DNA from: Streptomyces sp. MNU76
GTDB taxonomy: Bacteria > Actinomycetota > Actinomycetes > Streptomycetales > Streptomycetaceae
Assembly: GCF_020982545.1 (NCBI RefSeq)
Contig: NZ_JAJKLK010000024.1
Span: forward strand, 124,001 to 188,000
DNA: 64,000 bases
Direction of reading: 5' to 3'
The notes under the pieces were generated by a model, which had not been told where the DNA came from, did not search any database, and saw only the letters and a list, made by a program, of their open reading frames with translations. This document shows positions 33,301 through 45,400 of the stretch, piece by piece. How positions within the stretch are numbered: the stretch's first letter is position 1; the number at the start of each line of letters is the position of its first letter. The translations under genes were made by a program, and so were the position numbers.

Positions 33301-36300
33301 CACCGCCCTGGAACAGGCCATGGGCCGGGCCGAACCCAGACTGGTGCTCTGCGACTTCGCCTGGGACCGCTTCGCGCCGGCCTACACCGCCCTGCGGCCC
33401 AGCGCCACCCTGCGCGACCTGCCCGACGCCCGCGACATCCTGGCCGCCGGCGGCGCCGACCGGCAGGAGACGGAGGCGGACTCCCTCGCCGCCCGCCTCA
33501 CGGCCCTGTCCGCACAGGAGCAGCAGGAGGAACTCGTCCGCCTGGTCGCCACCGAGGTCGCCGCCGTCCTCGGCTACCCCGACCCCGCCGGCATCGACCC
33601 CGACCGGGTCTTCAAGGACCTCGGCTTCGACTCGCTCACCGCGGTCGACCTGCGCAACCGGCTCTCCGAGGCCACCGGACTGCGCCTGTCGGTCACCCTG
33701 GTTTTCGACCACCCCACCGTCACCGCCTTGGTGGACCACGTACGGTCCGAACTCGGCGGTACGGCGCCGGTACCGGCCACCGCAGCCGCGGCGGTCTCCG
33801 CATCGGCGCCGGCCGCGGTGGCCGACGACGACGCCATCGCCGTCGTCGCCATGAGCTGCCGCTACCCCGGCGGCGTCACCACCCCGGAGGACCTGTGGCG
33901 GCTGGTGACGTCGGGCTCCGACGCCATCACCGAGTTCCCCACCGGCCGGGGCTGGGACCTCGACGAGCTGTACGACCCCGACCCGGAGAAGGTCGGCCGG
34001 ACGTACGCCCGCCACGGCGGCTTCCTGCACGACGCGGACCACTTCGACCCGGCGTTCTTCGGGATCTCCCCGCGTGAGGCGCTGGCGATCGACCCGCAGC
34101 AGCGGCTGCTCCTGGAGATCTCCTGGGAGGCGTTCGAACGGGCCGGTATCGACCCGGCGTCGCTGAAGGGCAGCCGGGCCGGGGTCTTCGTGGGCTCCAG
34201 CTACCGCGACTACGGCTCCCGCGTCCAGCAGCCCACCGAGGAGATCGAGGGCTACCTCGGCATCGGCAGCGCGGGCAGCGTCGCCTCCGGCCGGATCGCC
34301 TACACCCTCGGCCTCGAAGGGCCGGCGGTCACCGTCGACACGGCCTGCTCGTCCTCGCTGGTCGCCGTGCACCTCGCGGCCCAGGCGCTGCGCGGCGGCG
34401 AGTGCTCGCTCGCCCTCGCGGGCGGTGTCACGGTGATGTCCACCCCCGGCGCGTTCATCGAGTTCAGCAGGCAGCGCGGGCTCGCCGCCGACGGCCGCTG
34501 CAAGCCCTTCGCCGCCGCGGCCGACGGCACCGCCTGGGCCGAGGGCGCCGGCATGGTCGTCCTGGAACGGCTCTCCGACGCCCGGCGCAACGGCCACCCG
34601 GTGCTCGCCCTGGTGCGGGGCTCGGCGGTCAACCAGGACGGTGCCAGCAACGGCCTCACCGCCCCCAACGGCCCTTCCCAGCAGCGCGTCATCCGCCAGG
34701 CCCTCGCCTCCGCAGGGCTCGACAGCGCGGATGTCGACGCGGTGGAGGCGCACGGTACGGGCACCCGGCTCGGTGACCCGATCGAGGCGCAGGCGCTGCT
34801 CGCGACGTACGGCCAGGACCGCCCCGCGGACCGGCCGCTGCTGCTCGGCTCGCTGAAGTCCAACATCGGGCACGCCCAGGCCGCCGCCGGCATCGCGGGC
34901 CTGCAGAAGATGGTGCTGGCCATGCGGCACGGAGTTCTCCCGCGCACCCTCAACGTCGACGCGCCGACCCCGTTCGTCGACTGGTCGGCGGGCGCCGTGT
35001 CGCTGCTCACCGATGACACCCCCTGGCCCGACCACGGGCAACCGCGCCGGGCCGCGATCTCGTCCTTCGGCGTCAGCGGCACCAACGCGCACACGATCCT
35101 GGAACACGTCCCGGACGAGCACATGCCGGACGGCGTGACGGCTCCGGTGGGCGCCGACGAGCGGCCCGCCGGGGAGCAGGACGAGACCGAGACCGGGGAC
35201 GGCGACGGCGCGGCCGCCGTGGTGCCGTGGCTGCTGTCGGCGCGCAGCCGGGTCGCCCTGCGGGCCCAGGCCGGGCGGCTCCTGGAGCACGTCGACGCCC
35301 GTCCCGCCCTGCGTCCGGCTGACGTCGCGCTCACGCTTGCCACGGGCCGCAGCGCCTTCGAGCACCGGGGCGCCGTCGTGGGCGACAACCGCGAGGCGCT
35401 GCTCGACGGCCTCAAGGCGCTCGCCACCGCCGACGGCGCGCCCGGCGTCACCCAGGGCACGGCCATGGCGGGCCGGACCGCGTTCCTCTTCGCCGGGCAG
35501 GGCAGCCAGCGTGCCGGAGCGGGCGCCGAACTGTACGCCCGCCACCCGGTCTTCGCGGACGCCTTCGACGCGATCTGCGCCGAGTTCGCCCCGCTGCTCG
35601 ACCGGCCGCTGCGGGAGGTGGCCTTCGCTCCCGCCGGGTCGCCCGAGGCGGCCCTGCTGGACCGCACGGAGTACACGCAGCCGGTGCTCTTCGCGGTCGA
35701 GGTCGCCCTCTTCCGTCTGGTCGAGCACTGGGGCGTGGTGCCGGACCTGCTGCTCGGGCACTCGATCGGCGAACTGGCGGCCGCGCATGTGGCCGGGGTG
35801 CTGTCGGCGCCCGACGCCGCCACGCTGGTCGCGGCCCGCGGCCGGCTGATGCAGGCCCTGCCCGAGGGCGGCGCCATGGTCGCGCTGACCGCCTCCGAGG
35901 AGGACGCCGCCGGGCTGCTCGCCTCCCACGAGGGCCGAGTCGCGGTGGCCGCCGTCAACGGTCCTGCCTCCGTCGTCGTCTCCGGCGACGAGGACGCCGT
36001 CCTGGACATCGCCGAGCGGTGGCGCGAACGCGGCGGCAAGGCCCGGCGGCTCACCGTCAGTCACGCGTTCCACTCGCCGCACATGGACGGCATGCTCGAC
36101 GAGTTCCGGCGGGTCGCCGAGGGCCTGGACCTCCGGGCGCCGCTCATCCCCCTGGTCTCCGACGTCACCGGTGAACTGGCCACCCCCGAGCAACTGACGT
36201 CGCCCGAGTACTGGGTGCGGCACGTCCGTGAGGCGGTGCGCTTCCACGACGGCATGCGGCGGCTCGCCGCCGAGGGCGCCGTCACCTACCTCGAACTCGG

Positions 36301-39300
36301 CCCCGACGGCTCGCTGACCGCCATGGGACGCGACTGCCTCACCGAGAACCCGGCGGACCTCGCGGACCCGTCGGCCGCGGGCGCCCTGGTGCCGCTGCTG
36401 CGCAAGGACCGGCCGGAGTCCCGTGCCGTGACCGACGCACTCGCCCACCTCCACGTCCGGGGTACGGCGGTGGACTGGCCGACGGTGCTGGACGCCGGCG
36501 CCACCGGCACGACCGGGCGTGTCGACCTGCCCACGTACGCCTTCCAGCGCGAGCGCTACTGGCTGGAGGCCACCGCACCGGCCGGCGGCATGGCAGCCGC
36601 CGGGCTCCTCCCGGCCGACCACCCGCTGCTGGGCGCGGCCGTCCCGCTCGCCGACACCGACGGGGTCCTGTTCACCAGCCGGCTGTCGGTACGCACCCAC
36701 CCGTGGCTGGCCGACCACGGCGTCTACGGCACCGCCCTCCTCCCGGCCACCGCCCTGCTCGAACTGGCGGTACGGGCGGGTGACCAGGTCGGCTGCGGTC
36801 AGGTCGAGGAACTCACCCTGGAGGCCCCGCTGGTGATCCCCGCGCGGGGCGCGGTGGTCCTCCAGCTCTCCGTCGGCGCGCCGGACGCCTCGGGCGCCCG
36901 GCCGGTCAGCGTCCACACCCGCGCCGAGGACGCCTCGTCCGCCGACCTGCCGTGGACCTGCCACGCCCGGGGACTGCTGGTCCCCGCCACCGAGGAGGCA
37001 CCGGGCGACCCCGTGGTGTGGCCGCCGGCCGGCGCGGAGCCCGTGGACCTGGACGGGCTGTACGAGCGGTTCGCCGAAGGCGGTTTCGGATACGGGCCCG
37101 CGTTCCAGGGGCTGCGCGAGGTGTGGCGGCTCGGGGACGAGGTGTACGCGGAGGCGAGCCTGCCGTCCGAACAGCAGGCCGAGGCCGCGCGGTTCGGGCT
37201 GCATCCCGCGCTCCTCGACAGCGCCCTGCACGCGCTGATCTTCGGTGTCCTCGAAGGCACCGAGCAGGGGTGGCTGCCGTTCTCCTGGAACGGCATACGC
37301 CTGCACGCCTCCGGGGCCCGCGCCCTGCGCATCCGACTGACCCCCGCGGGCAACAGCGCGGTCTCGGTCCAGGCCACCGACACGGCCGGGCAACCGGTCG
37401 CCTCCATCCGGTCCCTCGTGCTCCGCCCGGTCTCCCCGGACCAGGTACGCGCCGCCCGGACCGCGCACCACGACGACCTGTACCGCCTCGAATGGCCCAC
37501 ACTGCCCCAGCCGACCGCCACTGCCGGCTCCGACACCTGGGCCGTCATCGGCGCCGAGGCACCCGACTGGACGGCTCACGGCATCCCCCGCTCCGCCACC
37601 GACCTCAAGGCGCTCTCCCGGGAGATCGCCGAGGGAGCCGTCCGGCCCACGGCCGTCCTCGCCCACGTCCCCGCCGCACCGGAAGGGCAGGGCAGGGCCG
37701 ACGCCGTACGGCATGTCACCGGCCGGACCCTCACCCTCGTACAGGACTGGCTGGCCGACGACACGTTCGCCGACGCCAAGCTGGTGCTCGTCACCCGGGG
37801 CGGCGTCCCGACGAGCGCCGACGGCGACGCGCCGGACCTGACCCACGCCGCCGTATGGGGGCTGGCGCGGTCCGCGCAGACCGAGAACCCCGGCCGTCTC
37901 GTCCTCGCCGACATCGACGGGACGGAGGCCTCCAGAGACGCTCTCGTCGCTGCCGTCGCGTCCGGCGAACCCCAACTGGCGTTGCGCGAGGGCCGTGCGC
38001 ACATCGCCCGGCTGGCCCGCGTACCCGCCGCCGAGCAGTCCCGGACACCCGACTGGGGACGCCCCGGCACGGTCCTGATCACCGGCGGCACCGGCGCCAT
38101 CGGCTCCGTGCTCGCCCATCACCTGGTCGCCGAACACGGCGTGAAGCGCCTGCTGCTCACCAGCCGCCGGGGCCCCGCCGCCGAGGGCGCCGCCGACCTG
38201 GTCGTCGGCCTCGCCGCACTCGGCGCCCACGCGGAGGTCGTGGCCTGTGACGCCGCCGACCGGGACGCACTGGCCCGGCTGCTCGGCTCGCTGCCGGACG
38301 CCCACCCGCTGACCGCCGTCGTGCACGCGGCGGGGACCATCGCCGACGGGGTCGTGGACGCGATGACGCCGGCCCGGCTGGACACCGCCCTGCGGCCCAA
38401 GGTCGACGCGGCCTGGAACCTCCACGAGCTGACCGAGGGCATGGACCTGTCGGCGTTCGTGGTGTTCTCCTCCATCGCCGGGATCTTCGGCGGCATGGGC
38501 CAGGGCAACTACGCGGCGGCCAACGCCTTCCTGGACGCGCTGGCCCACCACCGCCGGGCGAACGGCCTGCCGGCCGCGTCGCTCGCCTGGGGCCTGTGGG
38601 CCAACAAGGGCGGCATGAGCGGAGGCCTCGACGAGGCCGACTTCCGGCGCATCGCCCGCGGCGGCATCGTCGCCTTCTCCCCGGCCGAGGGCGCGGCCCT
38701 GTTCGACTCGGCCAACGCCACGGGCGAGCCCGTCGTCCTGCCGCTGCGGCTGGACACCGGGGCCCTGGCCGCCCAGACCGGCACCGGCGGCGTCCCGGCG
38801 CTGCTGCGCGGACTCATGCGCCCGCCCGCCCGCCGTAGCGCGGCGGTCGGCGAGGCGGCCCCCGACGCGGCCGACACCCTGCGCCGCACCCTGGCCGGCC
38901 AGCCCGAGCAGCGGCGCGAACGGACCCTGCTCGACCTGGTGCGCGGGCACGCCGCCACCGTGCTCGGCTTCCCCGGCCCCGCCTCGGTGGACGCCGAACG
39001 CGGCCTGCTGGAACTGGGCTTCGACTCGCTGACCGCGGTCGAACTGCGCAACCGGCTCGGCGCCGCCACCGGCCTCAGGCTGCCCGCCACCCTGCTCTTC
39101 GACCACCCCACTTCAGCGGCCATCGCCCGCCAACTGTCCGTCGAACTCGCCCCCGAGAGCGCCGGACCCGATCTCGCCGCCGACACCGCGGGTCTGGCCG
39201 AACTGGGCCTGCTGGAAGGCGCCCTGGACAACGGCACGGCCAGGCCCGAGCTGCTCGGCCGGCTCGAGGAACTGATCAGCAGGCTGCGCCCGGGAACCGG

Positions 39301-39394
39301 TGGCGCGGCGCAGGACCGCCTGGAGGAGCGGATGGACACGGCCAGCGACGACGAGCTCTTCGAGTTCATCGACAACGAACTCGGCATGTCGTGA
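24360..39394 (+). CDS. conC: Type I modular PKS, modules 5-7 (KR, KR, DH-KR); concanamycin ConC-like
   Basis: This is the largest complete gene in the window (about 5010 residues). It adds methylmalonyl with a hydroxyl (M5), an unusual extender with a hydroxyl (M6, expected methoxymalonyl-ACP) and malonyl with a double bond (M7). In concanamycin terms these are C19-OH, the C17 lactone oxygen with C16-methoxy, and C14=C15. Translation starts at ATG 24360 after AGGAG at 24345-24349, which overlaps the previous stop. The N-terminal 34 residues form the coiled-coil docking helix (LEYLRRATADLGQARQRLRE). The C-terminus ends in a helical bundle with DELFEFIDNELGM. There are two frame breaks, near 27650 in a C-rich stretch and near 32085; all domains flank them intact. 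The next gene starts after 79 bases. Confidence 0.87.
24457..29100 (+). other. PKS module 5: KS-AT(methylmalonyl)-KR(A)-ACP
   Basis: KS spans 24457-25735 (cysteine codon 24972-24974). The linker after it holds an imperfect doublet of GTTEPD-type residues around 25760-25810. AT spans 26120-27000 with GHSQGE and YASH (26697-26708). KR spans 28030-28590 and is A-type: no LDD, Trp and His in GVWGSGDHGAY, the A2 pattern that also sets the epimerised methyl. ACP serine is at 28996-28998. The frame break near 27650 lies in the structural half of the KR, where seven C follow GCG. It matches C19-OH and C18-methyl. Confidence 0.86.
29185..33760 (+). other. PKS module 6: KS-AT(FAGH type, probably methoxymalonyl-ACP)-KR(B)-ACP
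   Basis: KS spans 29185-30460 (cysteine codon 29698-29700). AT spans 30774-31660: the first half, up to GHSQGE, is very like the methylmalonyl AT of module 4, but the specificity motif is FAGHSPQVD (31351 onward) instead of YASH. Such xAGH ATs take ethylmalonyl, methoxymalonyl or similar units. Structure matching places this unit at C16 of concanamycin, a methoxy carbon, so methoxymalonyl-ACP is the best call. KR spans 32690-33240 with LDD (B-type) and intact catalysis. ACP serine is at 33632-33634. A frame break lies near 32085. Confidence 0.8.
33833..39135 (+). other. PKS module 7: KS-AT(malonyl)-DH-KR-ACP
   Basis: KS spans 33833-35105 (cysteine codon 34346-34348). AT spans 35479-36330 with GHSIGE and HAFH (36062-36073), malonyl-type. 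DH spans 36617-37450 with His at 36716 in HGVYGTALLP and Asp in HPALLDSALH. There is no ER between DH and KR. KR spans 38060-38610; the LDD position reads IAD (HAAGTIADG), so the B-type aspartate is kept. ACP serine is at 39026-39028. The result is a double bond, C14=C15 of concanamycin. Confidence 0.88.
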
Positions 39395-39457
39395 CCCCCT
39401 GCCCCCATCCGCGCGACGGCGGCTCCCCACGCCCGGCCCTCCCGCACGAAGGCCCCG

Positions 39458-39464
39458 AAGGTGA
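39458..39464 (+). promoter_or_regulatory. Ribosome binding site AAGGTGA before the GTG start at 39474
   Basis: AAGGTGA, close to the anti-Shine-Dalgarno complement, nine bases upstream of GTG 39474. It supports GTG as the start. The 79-base gap before it shows no hairpin or other clear signal. Confidence 0.5.
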
Positions 39465-39473
39465 CGGTGCACA

Positions 39474-42400
39474 GTGACTGACGGCACGCTCAACGACGAC
39501 AAGCTCCGCGACTACCTCAAGCGGGTCGCGGCCGACCTGCACCGCACCCGGCGCCGACTGCAGGAGGTGGAGGCCCGGCAGCAGGAACCCGTGGCCATCG
39601 TCGGCATGGGCTGCCGCTACCCGGGCGGCGTCGCCTCCCCCGAGGAGCTGTGGCAGCTCGTCGCGTCCGGCACCGACGCCGTCGCCGGCTTCCCCGCCGA
39701 CCGCGGCTGGGACCTCGGCGCCCTGCACGACCCCGGCCGGGAGCGCCCCGGCACGACCTACGCCGCCGAAGGCGGATTCCTCACCGACGCCGCCGACTTC
39801 GACCCCGGCTTCTTCGGCATCTCGCCCCGCGAGGCGCTCGCCATGGACCCGCAGCAGCGGCTGCTGCTGGAGACCACCTGGGAGGCCTTCGAACGAGCGG
39901 GCCTCGACCCGGGCGCGCTGCGCGGCAGCGATACCGGGGTCTTCGTCGGCGTGATGTACCAGGACTACGGACTACGGCTGCGCCAGGTCCCGGACGACAT
40001 CCAGGGGTACATCGGCAACGGCAACTCCGACAGCGTGGCCTCCGGCCGTCTCTCCTACACCTTCGGCCTGGAGGGCCCGGCGGTGACGGTGGACACGGCC
40101 TGCTCGTCCTCCCTCGTCGCCCTGCACCTGGCCGCCCAGGCCTTGCGCCGGCGCGAGTGCGGGCTGGCGCTGGCCGGCGGCGCCATGATCATGTCGACGC
40201 CGGTGCCGTTCGTCGAGATGAGCCGGCAGGGCGGGCTCGCCGCCGACGGCCGCTGCAAGTCCTTCGCCGCCGGGGCCGACGGCACCGGCTGGGGCGAGGG
40301 CGTCGGCATGCTCCTGCTGGAGCGGCTGTCCGACGCCCGCCGCAACGGTCACCCCGTGCTGGCCCTGGTCCGCGGCACCGCCGTCAACCAGGACGGCGCG
40401 AGCAGCCGTCTGACCGCCCCCAACGGGCCCGCCCAGCAGCGGGTCATCCGACGGGCGCTCGCCGACGCCGGGCTCACCCCCGCCGACGTCGACGTGGTCG
40501 AGGCGCACGGCACGGGTACGCCACTCGGCGACCCCATCGAGGCACAGGCCCTGCTGGCCACCTACGGGCAGGACCGGCCCGCCGACCGGCCCCTGCTGCT
40601 CGGCTCGCTGAAGTCCAACATGGGCCACACCCAGGCCGCGGCGGGCGTCGGCGGTGTCATCAAGATGGTGATGGCGATGAGCCGGGGCGTCGTGCCGCCC
40701 ACCCTGCACGCCGAGCGGCCCACCCCCACGGTCGACTGGTCCTCGGGCGCGGTGGAACTGGTCACCGAGGCGGTGCCCTGGCCGGAGACCGGCGCACCGC
40801 GCCGGGCGTCCGTGTCGTCCTTCGGGATCAGCGGCACCAACGGACACGTCGTCCTCGAACAGGCCGGACCCGAGCCCGAGCCCGAGCCCGAGTCGGCCAC
40901 GGCTCCGGGGCCCGACACCGTCGACGAGCCCGACACCATCGACGGGTCCGGCCTTCCGACCGCCTTCCCCTGGCCCGTCTCCGCCCGCAGCCGCGAGGCC
41001 CTGCGCGCCCAGGCCCGCCGCCTCGCCGCCCACCTCGACACGCACCCCGGACAGCGGCCCCTCGACATCGGCCACGCCCTGGCCACCACCCGGGCCGCCC
41101 TCGAACACCGTGCCGTCGTGGTCGCCGCCGACGAGGAGGGGTTCCTGCGAGGCCTGCGGGCCCTGGCCGAGGACACCCCCGAGCCCGGACTGGTCCGCGG
41201 GACCGGCGTCCCCGGAGCCGACACCGTGTTCGTCTTCCCCGGCCAGGGCTCGCAGTGGACCGGCATGGCGGCCGAACTCCTCGACACCGCCCCCGTCTTC
41301 GCGGAGCGGATCGCCGACTGCGCACGCGCCCTGGCCCCCCACACCGACTGGTCCCTGACCGACGTACTGCGCGACGCCCCCGGCACCCCGCCATTGGACC
41401 GCGTCGACGTGGTCCAGCCCGCGCTGTGGGCCGTGATGGTGTCGCTGGCCGCGCTGTGGCGGTCGTACGGTGTCGAGCCGTCCGCGGTCGCCGGGCACAG
41501 CCAGGGCGAGATCGCCGCCGCCGTGGTCGCCGGCGTGCTGTCCCTGGAGGACGGCGCCAAGGTCGTCGCGCTGCGCAGCAGGGCCATCGTCGCGCTCGCC
41601 GGGGCCGGCGGCATGGCGTCCGTGCCGCTGCCGGTCGACGAGGTCCGTGCCCTGCTGAGCGACGGGGACGGCCGGCTGTCCGTCGCGGCCGTCAACGGGC
41701 CCGCCTCCGTTGTCGTCTCCGGCGACCGGTCGGCGCTGGACGACCTGATCGACCGGCTCGCCGCCCGCGACCTCAGAGTCCGGCGGATCCCCGTCGACTA
41801 CGCCTCGCACAGCGCCCACGTCGAGCGCATCCACGACGAACTGCTCCGGCTGCTGGCCGACATCACCCCCCGCCCCTCCGACATCCCCTTCTACTCGACC
41901 GTCACCGCCGAACCGCTCGACACCACCGGTCTCGACGCCGGCTACTGGTACCGCAACCTGCGCCGGACCGTCGAGTTCGAACAGACCACCCGCGCCCTGC
42001 TGGCCGCCGGCCACCACGTCCTCGTCGAGGTCAGCCCCCACCCGGTGCTCACCGTCCCGATGGAGGAGACCGCCCAGGCGGCCGGGGCCGACGAGGCCGT
42101 GGTCATCGGCACGCTGCGCCGGGACGACGGCGGCCGGGCCAGGTTCCTCTCCGCCGTCGGCGAGCTGTACGTCCACGGCGTACGCGTCGACTGGCGTGCC
42201 GCCTACGCCGGATGGCGCACCCGCCGGGCCGACCTGCCGACGTACGCGTTCCAGCGCCGCCGGTACTGGCTGGAGGACTCCGCCGCGCCCCAGGGCGACA
42301 TGGCCTCGGCCGGGCTCGCCGCCGCCGACCACCCGCTGCTCGGCGCGGTCGTCGCCCTCGCCGACGGGGACGGACTGCTCCTCACCGGTCGTCTCTCCAC

Positions 42401-45400
42401 CCGCACCCACCCCTGGCTCGCCGACCACGCCGTCCGCGACGCCACCCTGCTGCCCGGCACCGCCTTCCTGGAGCTGGCGGTCCGCGCGGGCGATCACGTC
42501 GGCTGCGGCCAGGTCGAGGAACTCACCCTGGAGGCCCCGCTCGTCCTGCCCCCGGAGGGCGGCGTCGCCGTGCAACTCGCCGTCGGCGCCCCGGACCGCG
42601 ACGGGCGTCGCCCGCTGAGCCTGCACGCCCGCCCGGACGGCACCGACGACCTGCCGTGGACGTGCCACGCCCGGGGGCTGCTGGGTCCCGCCACCGAGGA
42701 GGCGGCCCCGGGCGATCCCGAGGTGTGGCCGCCGGCGGGCGCGGAGCCGGTGGAGCTGGACGGGCTCTACGAGCGCTTCGCGGAGGGCGGCTTCGCGTAC
42801 GGGCCGGCGTTCCAGGGGCTGCGGGCGGCGTGGCGGCTGGGCGAGGAGGTGTTCGCGGAGGCGAGCCTGCCGTCGGAGCTGCAGGCCGAGGCCGCGCGGT
42901 TCGGGCTGCATCCCGCGCTCCTGGACGGCGCCCTGCACGCGACCGGCCTCGGCGAGGCCGCCGAGGGCCGGATGCCGTTCGTCTGGAGCGGCGCCGTCCT
43001 CCACGCACAGGGCGCGACCGGCCTGCGGATGCGCATCACCCCCGCCGGCCCCGACACGGTGACACTGCGCGCCCTCGACCAGGCCGGACGGCCCGTCCTG
43101 ACCGTGGCGGGCCTGGCCCTGCGGCCGGTCGGCGCCGGGAGTTTCACGGCTCCGGCCGCCGGACGCCACCACGACTCCCTGTTCCGCCTCGACTGGACGC
43201 CGCTCCGCCCGGTGCCCGGCCCCACGGCGGCCTCCTGGGCGGTCCTGGGCCCCACCGAAGACACTCCGGGAGTCGCCCACCACGCGGACCTCGCCGCGCT
43301 CCGCGACGCCGACGGACCTCTGCCGGAGTTCGTCCTCGCCGACCTCGGCGTGGCCCCGGACGATCAGGCCGACGGGCTCGCCGACACCACCCGCACCGCG
43401 GTGCACGACGCCCTCGCCCTCGTCCAGGGCTGGCTCGCCGACGACCGGTTCACCGGGGCACGGCTCGTCCTCGTCACCCGGGGCGCGATCGCCGCCCGGC
43501 CCGGCGAGGACGTACCCAACCTGCCGCACAGCGCGGTGTGGGGGCTGGTGCGCTCCGCGCAGACCGAGCACCCGGACCGCCTCCACCTCGTCGACCTCGA
43601 CCCGGACGCCGACCTGCCGGCCGCCCTCGCCGCCGTGCTCACCGCCACCGGCGAGACGCAGTTCGCGGTGCGCGGCTCCGAGGTCCTCGTCCCCAGGCTG
43701 GCCAGGACCCCCGTACGGGACGACGACGCGGCCCCGCCCCTGGACCCCGAGGGCACCGTCCTGATCACCGGCGGCACCGGTCTGCTCGGCGCCCGCGTCG
43801 CCCGTCACCTCGTCACCGGACACGGCGTACGGCACCTGCTGCTGACCAGTCGCAGCGGCCCGGACGCCCCCGGTGCGGCCGAACTGCGCGAGGAACTGGC
43901 CGCGCTCGGCGCGCAGGTGAGCGTCGTCGCCTGCGACGCGGCCGACGCGGAGCGGCTCGCCGAGGTCCTGGCCGGCGTACGGCATCCGCTGACGGCCGTC
44001 GTCCACGCCGCCGGAGTGCTCGACGACGGCGTGGTCTCCTCGCTCACCCCCGAGCGGGTCGACGCCGTCCTGCGGCCCAAGACCGACGCGGCACTCAACC
44101 TGCACCGGCTCACCGCCGGCCTGGACCTCGCGGCGTTCGTGCTGTTCTCCTCCGCCGCCGGTACCTTCGGCGGCCCCGGACAGGGCAACTACGCCGCCGC
44201 CAACGCCTTCCTGGACGCCCTGGCCCACCACCGCCGGGCCCAGGGCCTGGCCGGGCGGTCCGTCGCCTGGACGCTGTGGGAGCGGCGCAGCGCCATGACC
44301 GGGCACCTCGGCGACGACGAGGTCCGCCGTATCGCCCGCTCGGGCCTGCCGCCGCTGACCGACGCGCAGGGCCTCGCCCTCCTCGACTCCGCGCTCACCG
44401 TCGACGAACCGCTGCTGGTGGCGCTCCGGCTGGACACGGCCGCGCTGCGCGCCCGCGCCGAGAGCGAACCCGTACCCCGGCTGCTGCACGGCGTGGTCCG
44501 GCTGCCCGCCCGCCGCCAGGCCGCCCCGGCCTCCGCCACCGACGGTGACCGGGGCCCCTGGCCGAGCGGCTCGCCGCCCTGGACGCCCCCGGCCGTCGCC
44601 GCGAGCTCCTCGACCTGGTCCGGGGCAGGTCGCCGCAGTGCTCGGCCACCCGTCGCCCGAGGCCGTCGAGGCGGGCCGCGCCTTCCGGGACCTCGGCTTC
44701 GACTCGCTGGCCGCTGTCGACCTCCGCAACCGCCTCGGCAACGCCACCGGACTGCGGCTGCCCGCCACCCTCGTCTTCGACCACCCGACCCCCGAGGTCC
44801 TCGCGGCCCACCTCGGCGGCGAACTGCTCGGCGCGGACACCGGCCGCGTGCCGACCGCCGTCCCGGCCGCCGGCGGCGGGGGAGCGGCGACCGACGACGA
44901 CCCGATCGCCGTCGTCGCCATGGGCTGCCGCTACCCCGGCGGCGTCCGCTCGCCGGAGGACCTGTGGCACCTGGTCTCCACCGGCACCGACGGCATCGCC
45001 GCCTTCCCGGCCGACCGCGGCTGGGACCTGGACGCCCTCTACGACCCCGACAGCGAACGCCACGGCACCTCGTACGCGCGCGAAGGCGGCTTCCTGTACG
45101 ACGCGGCGGAGTTCGACGCGGGCTTCTTCGGCATCTCGCCCCGCGAGGCGCTTGCGATGGACCCGCAGCAGCGGCTCCTGCTGGAGACCTCCTGGGAGAC
45201 GCTGGAGCGCGCGGGCCTCGACCCGGCGGCCCTGAAGGGCACCGCGACCGGCGTCTTCGTCGGTGTCATGCACCAGGACTACGCCGCCCGGCTCCTGCCC
45301 CACATCCCCGAGGAGGTCGAGGGCTTCCTGGGCGCCGGTAACTCGGGCAGCGTCGTCTCCGGCCGCGTCGCCTACGTCCTGGGCCTGGAGGGCCCGGCGG

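Noticed and set aside
37450..38060. A possible ER in module 7
   Set aside because: The stretch holds no LNFRD or NADPH loop; it is the structural half of the KR.
39395..39473. A terminator in the 79-base gap between genes 3 and 4
   Set aside because: No stem-loop or T-run is visible. Same-strand spacing and coupled function favour one operon.
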